From assembly GCF_001412595.2 (NCBI RefSeq), contig NZ_CP012640.2, forward strand, positions 3,286,001 through 3,350,000: a stretch of 64,000 nucleotides of DNA, written 5' to 3'. A program made the translations under genes and the position numbers. The first letter of the stretch is position 1. The number at the start of each line of letters is the position of its first letter. The notes under the pieces were generated by a model, which saw nothing but the letters and a program-made list of their open reading frames with translations, did no database searches and was not told the DNA's origin. This stretch comes from Massilia sp. WG5 (GTDB lineage: Bacteria > Pseudomonadota > Gammaproteobacteria > Burkholderiales > Burkholderiaceae_D). This document shows, piece by piece, positions 40,801 through 49,757 of the stretch.

Positions 40801-42634
40801 GGGATTCCTTCTGACAGGTAAAGCTGATGATGAATTGGGCGCCGCCGCCCTCGTCTGCGCTGCGGTTGCGCACCGCCAGCGTGCCGCCGGCCGCACGGAT
40901 GATCCCGGCGCTGATCGACAGTCCGAGCCCGAGTCCCTGTTCCTTGGTGGTGTAGAAGGGTTCGAAGATCCGGTCGAGGGAGGCGGCCGGCACGCCCGGT
41001 CCGTTGTCGGTCACCTCGATGCGCACCCGGTCCCCCTCCTGCCGGGCGACGACCGCGATGCGCACCCCGCCAGGCGCCGGCACCGCCTCCATCGCATTCG
41101 ACAGCAGGTTCGAAAACACCTGTTCGAGCCGGATCGGATTGCACGGCACGATCAGGTCCTCCTCGGGCCAGTCCTCGCTCAGCACCAGGCGTTCGGCGCC
41201 GCGCCGGGTACGGATCTGCAGCAGCGTCTGCGCGAACGCGGTGCGCACGCTGGCCGACTGGTTGCTGTCGTCGCTGCGCCGCGCGAAGCCCTTCAGTTGC
41301 GAAGTGATGTAGCCAAGCCGCTTGACCAGGTCGGCAATGGTCGACAGGTTGTCCAGCGCGTCGTCGATGCGCCCGCGCGCCAGCAGCACCCGGGTATTGT
41401 CGGAGAAGGTCTGCAGGGCCGCGAGCGGCTGGTTGAGTTCGTGCGTGACGCCGGCCGCCATCTGGCCGATCGCCGCCAGCTTGCCGCTTTGGACCAGTTC
41501 GGACTGGGCCTGGCGCAGGGTCCGCTCGGCGCGCTCGCGTTCGCTTACTTCGGCCTGCAGGCGCAGGTTGGCGTTCTGCAGGTCGGCGGTGCGCTGGGCA
41601 ACCTTGACTTCGAGTTCCGCATACGCCCGCCCCAGCGCTTGCTGGGCGTTCAGGCGGTCGCGGATGCGGCTGCGGCGCTGCCCGGCATACAGGGCGCCCA
41701 GCATCAGCAGGGCCCAGCCGAGCGCGGCGGCGACCGCGGCGTTCCTGGCCGCAGCCTGGACCTGGTCGAGCTCGGCGAGCACGGTGATGTCCCACTCCAG
41801 TGGCGCCAGGCGATGGCTGACCGCCAGGTAATCCGCATGGTTGCCCAGAGAAATGACCGAAGCGCCGTCGGCAAAGCGTTCGCGCACGGCGTGCGGCAGC
41901 AGCGCCAGGTCTTCGCCCTGGAACTGGCGCTGTTCGCGGATGCTGCGCTGGGCGGCGGCGGACAGCGGCGCCTGGAGCTTGAACTTGAACGCGGCAATCG
42001 AGGACAGCAGGATCACCCCGTTGCCGTCCTTGACCAGGATCTGCTCGCTGTCGCCATGCGAGCGCCAGGAACGTTCGAGCCAGTCGAGGCTGACCTTGGC
42101 AACCGCGACGCCGATCACCCGCTCGTGCCACCACACAGCTTGTGAAATGAAATAGCCGGCCTCGCCGGTGGACACGCCGATCCCATAGTAGCGCCCGATA
42201 TCGCCGCCGGCGGCCAGCTTGAAATACGGGCGGAAACCGTAATTCTGGCCAACATAGGACGTGCTCTCCTTCCAGTTGCTCGACGCGAGCGTGGTGCCGT
42301 CGAGGCCGATCACATACACGGCAAAAGCGCCGCTACGCCGGTTGATGCGTTCCAGATAGGTGTTCACCTCGGCCGCCGACACGTCGCCGCGTTGCGCCAG
42401 CAGGGCCTTGACCAGATCGCTCTGGGCGACCGCCAGCGGCAGGAATTCGTAGCGGTCGATCACGCCGCCGATGGTCGATCCGTACACCTCGGCGCGCGAG
42501 GCCAGGGTACGGTGCAGCTCATCCAGGTGGCGGCTCCTGACGAAGGCATAGGTGCTCATGGCGACAAGCACCAGGGAGCATGCCGCGAGGGCGCTACCCA
42601 GTCTCCGATTCGATCTCCAATTGCGCAATGCCAT
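40793..42634 (-). CDS. DctB-type sensor histidine kinase with periplasmic Cache domain
   Basis: A 613-residue membrane histidine kinase. TM1 is about 11-30 (LGSALAACSLVLVAMSTYAFV). A periplasmic dCache-like sensor (HLDELHRTLASRAEVYGSTIGGVIDRYEFLP ... FRPYFKLAAGGDIGRYYGIGVSTGEAGYFISQAV) runs to TM2 near 295-315 (ALGWALLMLGALY). A coiled coil, the H-box GVTHELNQPLAALQTFSDN, and a HATPase domain (FSNLLSNAMEAVPAPGG; DNGPGVPAASLDRIFEPFYTTKEQGLGLGLSIS) follow. ATG 42634 has AGGA upstream. It pairs with the overlapping DctD-type regulator. The Cache fold suggests a small organic acid ligand. Confidence 0.9.
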   Translation of the reverse strand: MALRNWRSNRRLGSALAACSLVLVAMSTYAFVRSRHLDELHRTLASRAEVYGSTIGGVIDRYEFLPLAVAQSDLVKALLAQRGDVSAAEVNTYLERINRRSGAFAVYVIGLDGTTLASSNWKESTSYVGQNYGFRPYFKLAAGGDIGRYYGIGVSTGEAGYFISQAVWWHERVIGVAVAKVSLDWLERSWRSHGDSEQILVKDGNGVILLSSIAAFKFKLQAPLSAAAQRSIREQRQFQGEDLALLPHAVRERFADGASVISLGNHADYLAVSHRLAPLEWDITVLAELDQVQAAARNAAVAAALGWALLMLGALYAGQRRSRIRDRLNAQQALGRAYAELEVKVAQRTADLQNANLRLQAEVSERERAERTLRQAQSELVQSGKLAAIGQMAAGVTHELNQPLAALQTFSDNTRVLLARGRIDDALDNLSTIADLVKRLGYITSQLKGFARRSDDSNQSASVRTAFAQTLLQIRTRRGAERLVLSEDWPEEDLIVPCNPIRLEQVFSNLLSNAMEAVPAPGGVRIAVVARQEGDRVRIEVTDNGPGVPAASLDRIFEPFYTTKEQGLGLGLSISAGIIRAAGGTLAVRNRSADEGGGAQFIISFTCQKESHA

Positions 42635-42717
42635 TGCGTTCCTGTCCACATGAATCCCGGGGGCCGCTGCCCGGGCGAGCGCGCAGTATCGCATGCGGCG
42701 CCCGCCCGGCGGCAAGC

Positions 42718-43896
42718 TCAGAACGCGGCGATGCCGGTCTGCGCCCGGCCCAGGATCAGGGCGTGGATGTCGTGCGTGCCTTCGTAGGTGTTGACCACCT
42801 CGAGGTTGACCATGTGGCGGATGATGCCGAACTCGTCCGAGATGCCGTTACCGCCGAGCATGTCGCGCGCGGTGCGGGCGATGTCCAGCGACTTGCCGCA
42901 GGAATTGCGCTTCATGATCGAGGTAATCTCGACCGCCGCCGTGCCCTCGTCCTTCATGCGGCCCAGGCGCAGGCAGCCCTGCAGGCCCAGCGTGATTTCG
43001 GTCTGCATGTCGGCCAGCTTCTTTTGCACCAGCTGGTTGGCCGCGAGCGGCTTGCCGAACTGCTTGCGGTCGAGTACGTACTGGCGCGCGGTATGCCAGC
43101 AGTCTTCCGCCGCGCCGAGCGCGCCCCAGGCGATGCCGTAGCGGGCCGAGTTCAGGCAGGTGAACGGGCCCTTCAGGCCGCGCACCTCCGGGAAGGCGTT
43201 TTCTTCCGGGCAGAACACTTCGTCCATGACGATTTCGCCGGTGACCGAGGCGCGCAGGCCGAACTTGCCGTGGATGGCCGGGGCCGACAGGCCTTTCCAG
43301 CCTTTTTCCAGCACGAAACCGCGGATCGCGCCTTCGTCGTCCTTGGCCCAGACCACGAACACGTCGGCGACCGGCGAGTTGGTGATCCACATCTTCGAGC
43401 CGCTGAGCGAGTAGCCGCCCGCGACCTTGCGCGCGCGCGTGACCATCGAGCCGGGGTCGGAGCCGTGGTTCGGTTCGGTCAGGCCGAAGCAGCCGATCCA
43501 TTCGCCGGTGGCCAGCTTGGGCAGGTATTTCTGTTTCGTCGCTTCATTGCCGAACTCGTGGATCGGCACCATCACCAGCGAGGACTGCACGCTCATCATC
43601 GAGCGGTAACCGGAATCGACGCGCTCGACTTCGCGCGCGATCAGGCCGTATGACACATAGTTCAGGCCCGGGCCACCGTACTGTTCGGGAATGGTCGGGC
43701 CCAGCAGGCCGAGTTCGCCCATCTCGCGGAAAATGGACGTGTCCATGGTCTCGTGGCGGAAGGCCTCGAGGATGCGCGGTTTCAGCTTGTCCTGGCAATA
43801 CGCGCTAGCGGCGTCGCGCACCATGCGCTCCTCGTCGTTCAGCTGCGCGTTCAGCAGCAGCGGGTCATCCCAATGAAACTGGGCTTTTTGTCTCAT
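42718..43896 (-). CDS. gcdH: Glutaryl-CoA dehydrogenase
   Basis: A 392-residue FAD enzyme that oxidises and decarboxylates glutaryl-CoA to crotonyl-CoA in lysine, tryptophan and benzoate degradation. GcdH-specific marks are the N-terminal [73 protein letters not shown], and the C-terminal [24 protein letters not shown] with the catalytic Glu. It lies 26 bp after the ABC ATPase gene, apparently the fourth gene of that operon, which is an unusual partner. Confidence 0.95.
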   Translation of the reverse strand: MRQKAQFHWDDPLLLNAQLNDEERMVRDAASAYCQDKLKPRILEAFRHETMDTSIFREMGELGLLGPTIPEQYGGPGLNYVSYGLIAREVERVDSGYRSMMSVQSSLVMVPIHEFGNEATKQKYLPKLATGEWIGCFGLTEPNHGSDPGSMVTRARKVAGGYSLSGSKMWITNSPVADVFVVWAKDDEGAIRGFVLEKGWKGLSAPAIHGKFGLRASVTGEIVMDEVFCPEENAFPEVRGLKGPFTCLNSARYGIAWGALGAAEDCWHTARQYVLDRKQFGKPLAANQLVQKKLADMQTEITLGLQGCLRLGRMKDEGTAAVEITSIMKRNSCGKSLDIARTARDMLGGNGISDEFGIIRHMVNLEVVNTYEGTHDIHALILGRAQTGIAAF

Positions 43897-43922
43897 GATG
43901 TTGTTCTTTCTCGGTTGTCGCT

Positions 43923-44714
43923 TCAGTCTGCCGTTGCGGTGAGACGCTCGGCGTTCTCGTGGCGCTGCTGTTCTTCCATGACCAGTTCGCCCAGCAAGCG
44001 TTTGATGCGATTGAATTCCGGATCGGCCGGGTCGCGCGGACGTTCCAGCGTGATCGGCACATCGCGCTTGATGGTGCCGGGGCGGTAGGTCATGACGATG
44101 GTGCGGTCGGCCAGGTAGACCGATTCCTCGATGCTGTGCGTGACGAACACGATGGTGGTGCCGAATTCCTTCCAGATCTTCAGCAGCTCATCCTGCAGGT
44201 TGCGCCGGGTGAGCGCGTCGAGCGCGCCGAAGGGCTCGTCCATCAGCATCACCGGCGACTCCAGCGCCAGCACGCGCGCGATCGCCACGCGCTGGCGCAT
44301 GCCGCCCGACAGCTCCTTCGGATAGCGCGCACGGAAATCCTGCAGCTTGAGCATGTTCAGCAGGAAGTCGACGCGCTCCCTGATCTCGGCCGGGGTGCGC
44401 CCTGCCACTTCGAGGCCGAAGGCGATGTTCTTCTCGATCGTCATCCAGGGGAACAAGGCGTACTCCTGGAACACCATGCCGCGGTCGGGGCCGGGATTGG
44501 TGACCGGCTGGTCGCCGACCAGGATACGCCCGGAGGTCGGATGCGAAAACCCGGCAAGCGCGTTGAGCAGGGTCGACTTGCCGCAGCCCGACGGGCCCAG
44601 CAGGCAGATGAACTCGCCGCTGGCGATTTCCAGGTTGATGTCCCTGAGCGCGACGACTTCGCCGCCCTCGCTGGCGAATACCTTATTGACGCCGTTGATA
44701 TGGATGGCTGTCAT
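43923..44714 (-). CDS. NitT/TauT-type ABC transporter ATP-binding protein
   Basis: A 263-residue ATPase of the SsuB/TauB/NrtD family. Walker [10 protein letters not shown] (about 40-48), Q-loop [14 protein letters not shown] signature [18 protein letters not shown], Walker [13 protein letters not shown], and switch His in FVTHSIEE are all intact. It powers import together with the permease 9 bp upstream and the binding protein before that. The substrate class (sulfonate, nitrate, pyrimidine precursor or aromatic acid) cannot be settled from the ATPase. Confidence 0.93.
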   Translation of the reverse strand: MTAIHINGVNKVFASEGGEVVALRDINLEIASGEFICLLGPSGCGKSTLLNALAGFSHPTSGRILVGDQPVTNPGPDRGMVFQEYALFPWMTIEKNIAFGLEVAGRTPAEIRERVDFLLNMLKLQDFRARYPKELSGGMRQRVAIARVLALESPVMLMDEPFGALDALTRRNLQDELLKIWKEFGTTIVFVTHSIEESVYLADRTIVMTYRPGTIKRDVPITLERPRDPADPEFNRIKRLLGELVMEEQQRHENAERLTATAD

Positions 44715-44723
44715 ATCGTCTCC

Positions 44724-45548
44724 TTAATGGTTGTCGAGACCGCGATGCCACTTCAGCAAGTGGTTGTTCAGCGCACTCATGCCGGTATCGATGGCCAGCC
44801 CCAGCAGTCCGATGGTGAACATGCCGGCGATGATCTTGTCGGACCAAAAATACTCGCGTGCCTCCAGGATGCGGAAGCCGAGGCCGTTGTTCACCGCGAT
44901 CATTTCGGCAACGATCACGACGATGAAGGCGGTACCCATGCCGATGCGCGCCCCGGCCAGGATGTAGGGCGTGGCGGCCGGCAGGATGACGCGCCGGAAC
45001 ATCGTCATGCGGCCGACGCCGAGGTTGCGCGCCGCCCGGATATAGATCGAGTCGACCTGGTGCACGCCGGCGATGGTATTCATCAGCACCGGGAAGAAGG
45101 AACCCAGGCTGATCAGGAAGAAGGCCGGCGGGTTGCCCAGGCCGAACCACAGGATCGACAGCGGGATGTAGGCGATTGGCGGAATCGGCCGCAGGATCTG
45201 CACCAGTGGGTCGAACAGTTTGTAGATGGCCCGGTTGGTGCCCATCAGCAGGCCGAGCGGCAAGGCCAGGCCGGCGCCGATCGCGAAGCCGACCAGCACC
45301 CGCGTCAGGCTGCCGTAGGCGTCTTCCAGCAATTCGCCGGACAGCAGCCAGCGCAGGTAACTGCCCTGGGCCGGATCGTAGGCGCTGAGCGGCAACAGGT
45401 ACTCGCCCCATTTATGCAGTACGGCGACGGGCGAAGGCAGCACCTGCGGATTGACCCAGCCCAGCGACGACGCTGCCTGCCATACGAGCAGCGCCACCAA
45501 TGGGACTGCGGCACCGTGCGCCAGGCGCCGGAGCGACAGAACATTCAT
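44724..45548 (-). CDS. NitT/TauT-type ABC transporter permease
   Basis: A 274-residue inner-membrane permease (SsuC/TauC/NrtB family) with about six membrane segments; the first is LAHGAAVPLVALLVWQAASSLG. The EAA coupling loop is visible as AARNLGVGRMTMFRRVILPAATPYILAGARIGMGTAFIVVIVAEMIA (about 175-220). It lies 11 bp after the binding-protein gene and 9 bp before the ATPase gene, a classical three-gene importer. Confidence 0.92.
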   Translation of the reverse strand: MNVLSLRRLAHGAAVPLVALLVWQAASSLGWVNPQVLPSPVAVLHKWGEYLLPLSAYDPAQGSYLRWLLSGELLEDAYGSLTRVLVGFAIGAGLALPLGLLMGTNRAIYKLFDPLVQILRPIPPIAYIPLSILWFGLGNPPAFFLISLGSFFPVLMNTIAGVHQVDSIYIRAARNLGVGRMTMFRRVILPAATPYILAGARIGMGTAFIVVIVAEMIAVNNGLGFRILEAREYFWSDKIIAGMFTIGLLGLAIDTGMSALNNHLLKWHRGLDNH

Positions 45549-45559
45549 CCCGTCCCCCT

Positions 45560-46564
45560 TTATTTTGCGGCCGACTTCTTGGCTGCCTGCAGCAGATCGA
45601 GCTTGACCCAGTCCTTCGCCGCCGGCGGGGTCGCCATGCGGCCGACGTTGTACTTCATCATGTAGTCGGTGGTCAGCTGGACGTGCTCGACCGTGATGTC
45701 GTCGGTGAACTTGGCGTTCTCCATCGCGTCGCGGTAATCCTCGGACGATACCTGGTTCTTGAACATCGACTCACGCACATACTTCTCGGCCAGTTTCGGA
45801 TCGGCGAGGAACTTGCGAGTGGCATCCACGAAGCACTGCATGAAGCGCTGGGCGACGTCGCGTTTTTCCTTGTACATCTTTTCCGACATCACCAGGGCGC
45901 GGGTCGGCTCTTCCAGCGGGGTATCGTAGGGCTTGATGATTTCGTTGCCGTATTTTTTGTTGATGGCCTGGGTCGAGTAAGGCTCGGACTGGCTCATCGC
46001 ATCGATGTTCTTGGTCAGCAGCGCCTGGTTCAGGTCCGGATAACCCATGTAGACAATCAGCACGTCCTTGCCCGGCTTGTCCGACCAGGTCATGTGGTGC
46101 TTGGACAGCTCGGCGAACAGCAGGATTTCCTGCGGACCGCCGCGCGTCACGCCGACCTTCTTGCCCTTCAGGTCGGTGATTGAATGGATGTTCAGGTCGG
46201 GTCGGCCGACGATGCGCACGCCACCCTTGGCGAAACCGGCCACCAGGTAGACCGGCACGCCGCTGGCGCGGCCCGAAATCGCCGCCTCCAGCGCGCTGGC
46301 GGACACATCGACTTCACCGGCGATCATCGCCGGGACGATATCGAGTCCCTTCGCGAAGACGCGCTCTTCGATCTTGAGATTGTATTGCGGCGCGATTTCC
46401 TTCATATAGGCCACGGCGCCGTAATGGGCGAACTTGAGGTTGCCCAGACGCACCAGATCGGCCGCATGCGCGGCCAGCGGGAATTGCACGGCCGCGGCCA
46501 TGCCAATCGCGACTGCCAGTGTTTTAACGTTAACGAATGCTTTGATACGGTTGGCGAATGCCAT
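45560..46564 (-). CDS. NitT/TauT-type ABC substrate-binding protein
   Basis: A 334-residue periplasmic binding protein (SsuA/ThiY/NMT1-like). The signal peptide runs to about residue 34 (LAVAIGMAAAVQFPLAAHAA). The mature part begins DLVRLGNLKFAHYGAVAYMKE; family marks include AMIAGEVDVSASALEAAISGRASGVPVYLVAGFAKGG and DLKGKKVGVTRGGPQEILLF. AAGGAGACGACA precedes the ATG. This is the first gene of a leftward block reaching gcdH and the DctBD-type pair. A sigma-54 promoter match lies about 63-79 bp upstream. Confidence 0.92.
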   Translation of the reverse strand: MAFANRIKAFVNVKTLAVAIGMAAAVQFPLAAHAADLVRLGNLKFAHYGAVAYMKEIAPQYNLKIEERVFAKGLDIVPAMIAGEVDVSASALEAAISGRASGVPVYLVAGFAKGGVRIVGRPDLNIHSITDLKGKKVGVTRGGPQEILLFAELSKHHMTWSDKPGKDVLIVYMGYPDLNQALLTKNIDAMSQSEPYSTQAINKKYGNEIIKPYDTPLEEPTRALVMSEKMYKEKRDVAQRFMQCFVDATRKFLADPKLAEKYVRESMFKNQVSSEDYRDAMENAKFTDDITVEHVQLTTDYMMKYNVGRMATPPAAKDWVKLDLLQAAKKSAAK

Positions 46565-46626
46565 TGTCGTCTCCTTGATGATTGATGTGTTATGCGCACT
46601 CTGCGGTACGTTGTTACCGAATTATC

Positions 46627-46643
46627 AGCACATTCCATGCCAA
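46627..46643 (-). promoter_or_regulatory. Sigma-54 (-24/-12) promoter for the ABC-gcdH block
   Basis: On the minus strand the sequence reads TTGGCATGGAATGTGCT. It matches 12 of the 14 defined positions of the YTGGCACGRNNNTTGCW consensus, with the invariant GG and GC exactly 10 bases apart. Transcription would start near 46616, about 50 bases before the binding-protein ATG. A GAFTGA-bearing activator is encoded further down the same block. Confidence 0.65.
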
Positions 46644-46707
46644 GCATCGAGGCCCTAGCCCTTGCTCTAAGTCTTTGTTTTAAAATAAAAAGATTAGGCA
46701 GCGCACA

Positions 46708-46741
46708 GGTGCGGAGGCGGCGCATTCCGCAAAACCGCACC
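46708..46741. promoter_or_regulatory. Inverted repeat, possible activator site upstream of sigma-54 promoter
   Basis: GGTGCGG (46708-46714) and CCGCACC (46735-46741) form a perfect 7-bp inverted repeat with a 20-bp spacer, itself carrying GCGG/CCGC. It lies 65-100 bp upstream of the -24 element, the usual distance for a sigma-54 activator site. The link is positional only. Confidence 0.3.
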
Positions 46742-46898
46742 AGGCAGGCGAAATTTGTCCGGATTGCCGCACACCGCAGCGGCATGCGATGCATAACTTT
46801 TTCACATAGCCTCGTCCCAATCTTTCATCCTTGCAGCTTGCTCAGCGCCTATACTCTCCGCTGCACAATCGAGCGCTGGCTCGCCCTGACTATTCAAC

Positions 46899-48137
46899 AT
46901 GGCTCTGAATTACATCTGGATCGGCTTTTTCCTGGTTGGCTTCGTCGCGGCGCTGGCTCAGTGGATCTTTCTCGGGGATACCGAGATCTTCAAACGCATC
47001 ATCGACGGCACCTTCGATTCCGCCAAGATGGGCGTGATGGACATCGCCCTGCCGCTGGCAGGCGTGATGACCTTGTGGCTGGGGATCATGAACGTCGGCG
47101 AAAAGGCGGGGGCGATCGGCTGGCTGGCGAAAATCATTTCGCCCTTCTTCTCGCGCATCTTCCCGGAAGTGCCGAAGGACCACCCGGCCACCGGCCACAT
47201 GGTGATGAATTTCTCGGCCAACCTGCTGGGTCTGGACAACGCCGCCACGCCCTTCGGCCTGAAGGCGATGGAGAGCCTGCAGACCCTGAATCCGCAAAAA
47301 GACACCGCCAGCAACGCCCAGATCATGTTCCTGGTGCTGCACACCTCGGGCCTGACCCTGATTCCGCTGGCGATCATGGCCCAGCGCGCGATCCTCGGCG
47401 CGAAAGACCCGTCGGACATCTTCATCCCCTGCATGATCGCGACCTATGTCGCCACCGTCACCGGGATCATCGCGGTCTCGATCCGCCAGCGCATCAACCT
47501 GCTCAACGGCGTCGTGCTGGGCTGGCTGGGCGGCATGACGGCCGCGATCGCGGGCTTCATCTGGTACGTCACGACCTTCCTCAGCAAGCCGGAAATCGAG
47601 ACCTTTTCCAAGGTCACCAGCAACCTGATCCTGTTTTCGATCATCGTCGTGTTCATCGTCGGTGCGATGCGCAAGGGCGTCAACGTGTACGAAGCTTTCA
47701 TCGAAGGCGCCAAGGGCGGCATCCAGACCTCGCTGACCATCATCCCCTACCTGGTCGGGATGCTGGTGGCGATCTCGGTGATCCGCAATTCCGGCGTGCT
47801 CGGCTATATCGTGCAAGGCCTGGAATGGCTGATCCGGTTGGCCGGCCTCGACACCGCCTTCACCCCGGCGCTGCCGACCGCGCTGATGAAGCCGCTGTCC
47901 GGCAGCGGCTCGAAGGCGATGATGATCGACGCCATGAAGACCTATGGCGTGGATTCCTTCGTCGGACGCCTGGCCTGCATCTTCCAGGGCTCGGCCGACA
48001 CCACCTTCTACATCGTCGCCCTGTACTTCGGTTCGGTGGGCGTGCGCAAGACCCGTTACGCCATTTCCTGCGGCCTGATCGCGGACCTGGCCGGCATCGT
48101 CGCCGCCATCTCGGTGGCCTACGTGTTTTTCGGATAA
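46899..48137 (+). CDS. SpmA/SpmB-like fused nucleoside-recognition membrane protein
   Basis: A 412-residue membrane protein with about ten hydrophobic segments and two 'nucleoside recognition' (Gate) domains. These correspond to Bacillus SpmA (first half: MNFSANLLGLDNAATPFGLKAMESLQ) and SpmB (second half: PLSGSGSKAMMIDAMKTYGVDSFVGRLACIFQGSADTTFYIVALYFGSVGVRKTRYAI) fused in one chain. SpmA/B affect spore-core dehydration in Bacillus, but this host type does not form spores, so the role here is unknown, perhaps transport or cell-envelope related. It precedes dacB by 21 bp, and in Bacillus spmA/B lie beside a dacB as well, which supports a link with peptidoglycan. Confidence 0.88.
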   Translation: MALNYIWIGFFLVGFVAALAQWIFLGDTEIFKRIIDGTFDSAKMGVMDIALPLAGVMTLWLGIMNVGEKAGAIGWLAKIISPFFSRIFPEVPKDHPATGHMVMNFSANLLGLDNAATPFGLKAMESLQTLNPQKDTASNAQIMFLVLHTSGLTLIPLAIMAQRAILGAKDPSDIFIPCMIATYVATVTGIIAVSIRQRINLLNGVVLGWLGGMTAAIAGFIWYVTTFLSKPEIETFSKVTSNLILFSIIVVFIVGAMRKGVNVYEAFIEGAKGGIQTSLTIIPYLVGMLVAISVIRNSGVLGYIVQGLEWLIRLAGLDTAFTPALPTALMKPLSGSGSKAMMIDAMKTYGVDSFVGRLACIFQGSADTTFYIVALYFGSVGVRKTRYAISCGLIADLAGIVAAISVAYVFFG

Positions 48138-48158
48138 CTCACTCATTAAAGGACCGGC

Positions 48159-49757
48159 ATGTTCCGCATCCGCCCGCTTGCCCTCGCCGCCGCCTTCGTC
48201 TCCTTCGCCACCACCCTGCCCGCCCACGCCCAGCTGCCGGAACCGGTGCTGCAGGTGATGCGCACCAACGGCATCGCGGAAGACGCCGTCAGCGTGCTGG
48301 TGCTGCGCGGCGACCGGACCCTGATCTCGCACCTGGCCGACCGTCCCATGCAGCCGGCCTCGACCATGAAACTGGTGACCACCCTGGTCAGCCTGGAGAC
48401 CCTGGGCCCGGTGTTCCGCGGCCGCACCGAGCTGCGCACGACCGGCGAGGTGCAGGGCGAGACGCTGAAGGGCGACCTGATCCTGCGCGGCGGCGCCGAC
48501 GTCGACCTCTCCAGCGAGGTGCTGGACGACATGTTGCGCAGCCTGCGCTACCAGGGCATCCGCAAGATCGAGGGCCGCCTGGTGGTCGACCGCCAGCTGT
48601 TCAATCCGGCCCGCACCGACCTCGGTGCGCCGCCCTTCGACGAGTCGCCGGAAGCGTATTACAACGTCATCCCCGACGCGGCCATGATCAACAAGAACAT
48701 GCTGCAGCTCGACATGCGCTCGACCGGCTCGCACCTGAAGCTGGCCATGCAGCCCGCGCTGCAGGGCGTGACGATCGGCCACGACATGAAACTGGTGAAT
48801 GCCGACTGCAAGCAATGGGATGACGGCTGGCAGCTGCCGGAAGCGGTGCCGCAGAAGAACGGCGGGATCAAGGTGGTGCTGCACGGGACCTTCCCGAAGA
48901 ACTGCAACCAGAGCTATTCGATCAACGTGATCGACCGCCAGGAATATGTGGACCGCCTGTTCCGCGCCAGCTGGAAACGGCTCGGCGGCACGATGTCCGG
49001 CGCCGCCATCGAAGGCGCGACGCCGCCGGAGTCGCGCCTGCTGGCCGCGCACGTCTCGCGCACGCTGCCGGAAATCGTCCGCGACACCAATAAACCCTCC
49101 GACAACCTGCTGGCGCGCCTGCTGTTCCTGAGCCTCGGCGCGTTGGAAGCGGATCCGGTGCTGGGCAGCCGCCCGGCGGCGGGCGGCGCCGAAACCACGC
49201 TCTCGCGCAGCGATGCCGTCGTGCGCAACTGGATGCGCGCCCACGGCATCGATGACAGCGGCCTGGTGCTGGAAAACGGCTCCGGCCTGTCGCGCACCGA
49301 GCGCATCACCCCGGTGCAGATGGGCGGCCTGCTGCAGGCCGGCCTGCGCAGCAACTGGGCGCCGGAGTTCCAGTCCAGCATGCCGATCGTGGGCGTCGAC
49401 GGCACCATGCGCCGCCGCCTGCACGACAGCCCGGCGGCCGGACGCGCGCGCATGAAGACCGGCACCCTGCACAACGTGGTGGCCCTGGCCGGCTATGTGC
49501 CGGACGCCAGCGGCCAATCCCTCGTCGTGGTGGCCCTGGTCAACAGCGACCTGGCCGGCAATGGCCGCGGCCGCGCCGTGCTCGACACCCTGGTCGACTG
49601 GGTGGCGCACCAGAACGGGCCGGCCCAGCCGGTCCTCGCCATTCCCGGCGAGGCGGCGCCGGCGCAGCCCGAGCAGCCGGCGCCGCCGGCCCCGCCGCAG
49701 GGCCAGGACGGCATGCAGCGCCAGCCTGTGCCGCAACCCGTGGGCGCCGTCCAATGA
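48159..49757 (+). CDS. dacB: D-alanyl-D-alanine carboxypeptidase/endopeptidase (PBP4 type)
   Basis: A 532-residue peptidase S13, class C penicillin-binding protein, which trims or cleaves D-Ala cross-links in the periplasm. The signal peptide is FRIRPLALAAAFVSFATTLPAHA. The active-site triad is intact: Ser68-Thr-Met-Lys71, the SxN box Ser-Asp-Asn in KPSDNLLARLLF, and KTG in RMKTGTLHNVVALAGY. The C-terminus ends in a Pro/Gln-rich tail (about 505-532) that may be disordered. AAAGGA precedes the start. It overlaps the next gene by ATGA. Confidence 0.94.
   Translation: MFRIRPLALAAAFVSFATTLPAHAQLPEPVLQVMRTNGIAEDAVSVLVLRGDRTLISHLADRPMQPASTMKLVTTLVSLETLGPVFRGRTELRTTGEVQGETLKGDLILRGGADVDLSSEVLDDMLRSLRYQGIRKIEGRLVVDRQLFNPARTDLGAPPFDESPEAYYNVIPDAAMINKNMLQLDMRSTGSHLKLAMQPALQGVTIGHDMKLVNADCKQWDDGWQLPEAVPQKNGGIKVVLHGTFPKNCNQSYSINVIDRQEYVDRLFRASWKRLGGTMSGAAIEGATPPESRLLAAHVSRTLPEIVRDTNKPSDNLLARLLFLSLGALEADPVLGSRPAAGGAETTLSRSDAVVRNWMRAHGIDDSGLVLENGSGLSRTERITPVQMGGLLQAGLRSNWAPEFQSSMPIVGVDGTMRRRLHDSPAAGRARMKTGTLHNVVALAGYVPDASGQSLVVVALVNSDLAGNGRGRAVLDTLVDWVAHQNGPAQPVLAIPGEAAPAQPEQPAPPAPPQGQDGMQRQPVPQPVGAVQ

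Larger units (their letters stand above)
46565..46898. other. Divergent 334-bp control region
   Basis: A gene-free, A/T-rich stretch between the ABC operon (leftward) and the SpmAB-like gene (rightward). It holds a sigma-54 promoter match at 46627-46643, an inverted repeat at 46708-46741 that could bind an activator, an A/T tract at about 46675-46692, and a -10-like TATACT at 46850-46855 for the rightward gene without a good -35. No small ORF with a credible ribosome site was seen. Confidence 0.5.

Noticed and set aside
39451..42634. Naming the two-component pair dctBD outright
   Set aside because: Architecture fits, but no dctA or dctPQM transporter is present and its neighbours point to another substrate, so symbols were left empty.
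46515..46540. TTAACGTTAA-like palindrome near the start of the ABC binding-protein gene
   Set aside because: It resembles the LiuR motif only in its ACGTTAACG part, lacks the GTTTACGT arm, and lies within the signal-peptide codons of an unrelated gene.
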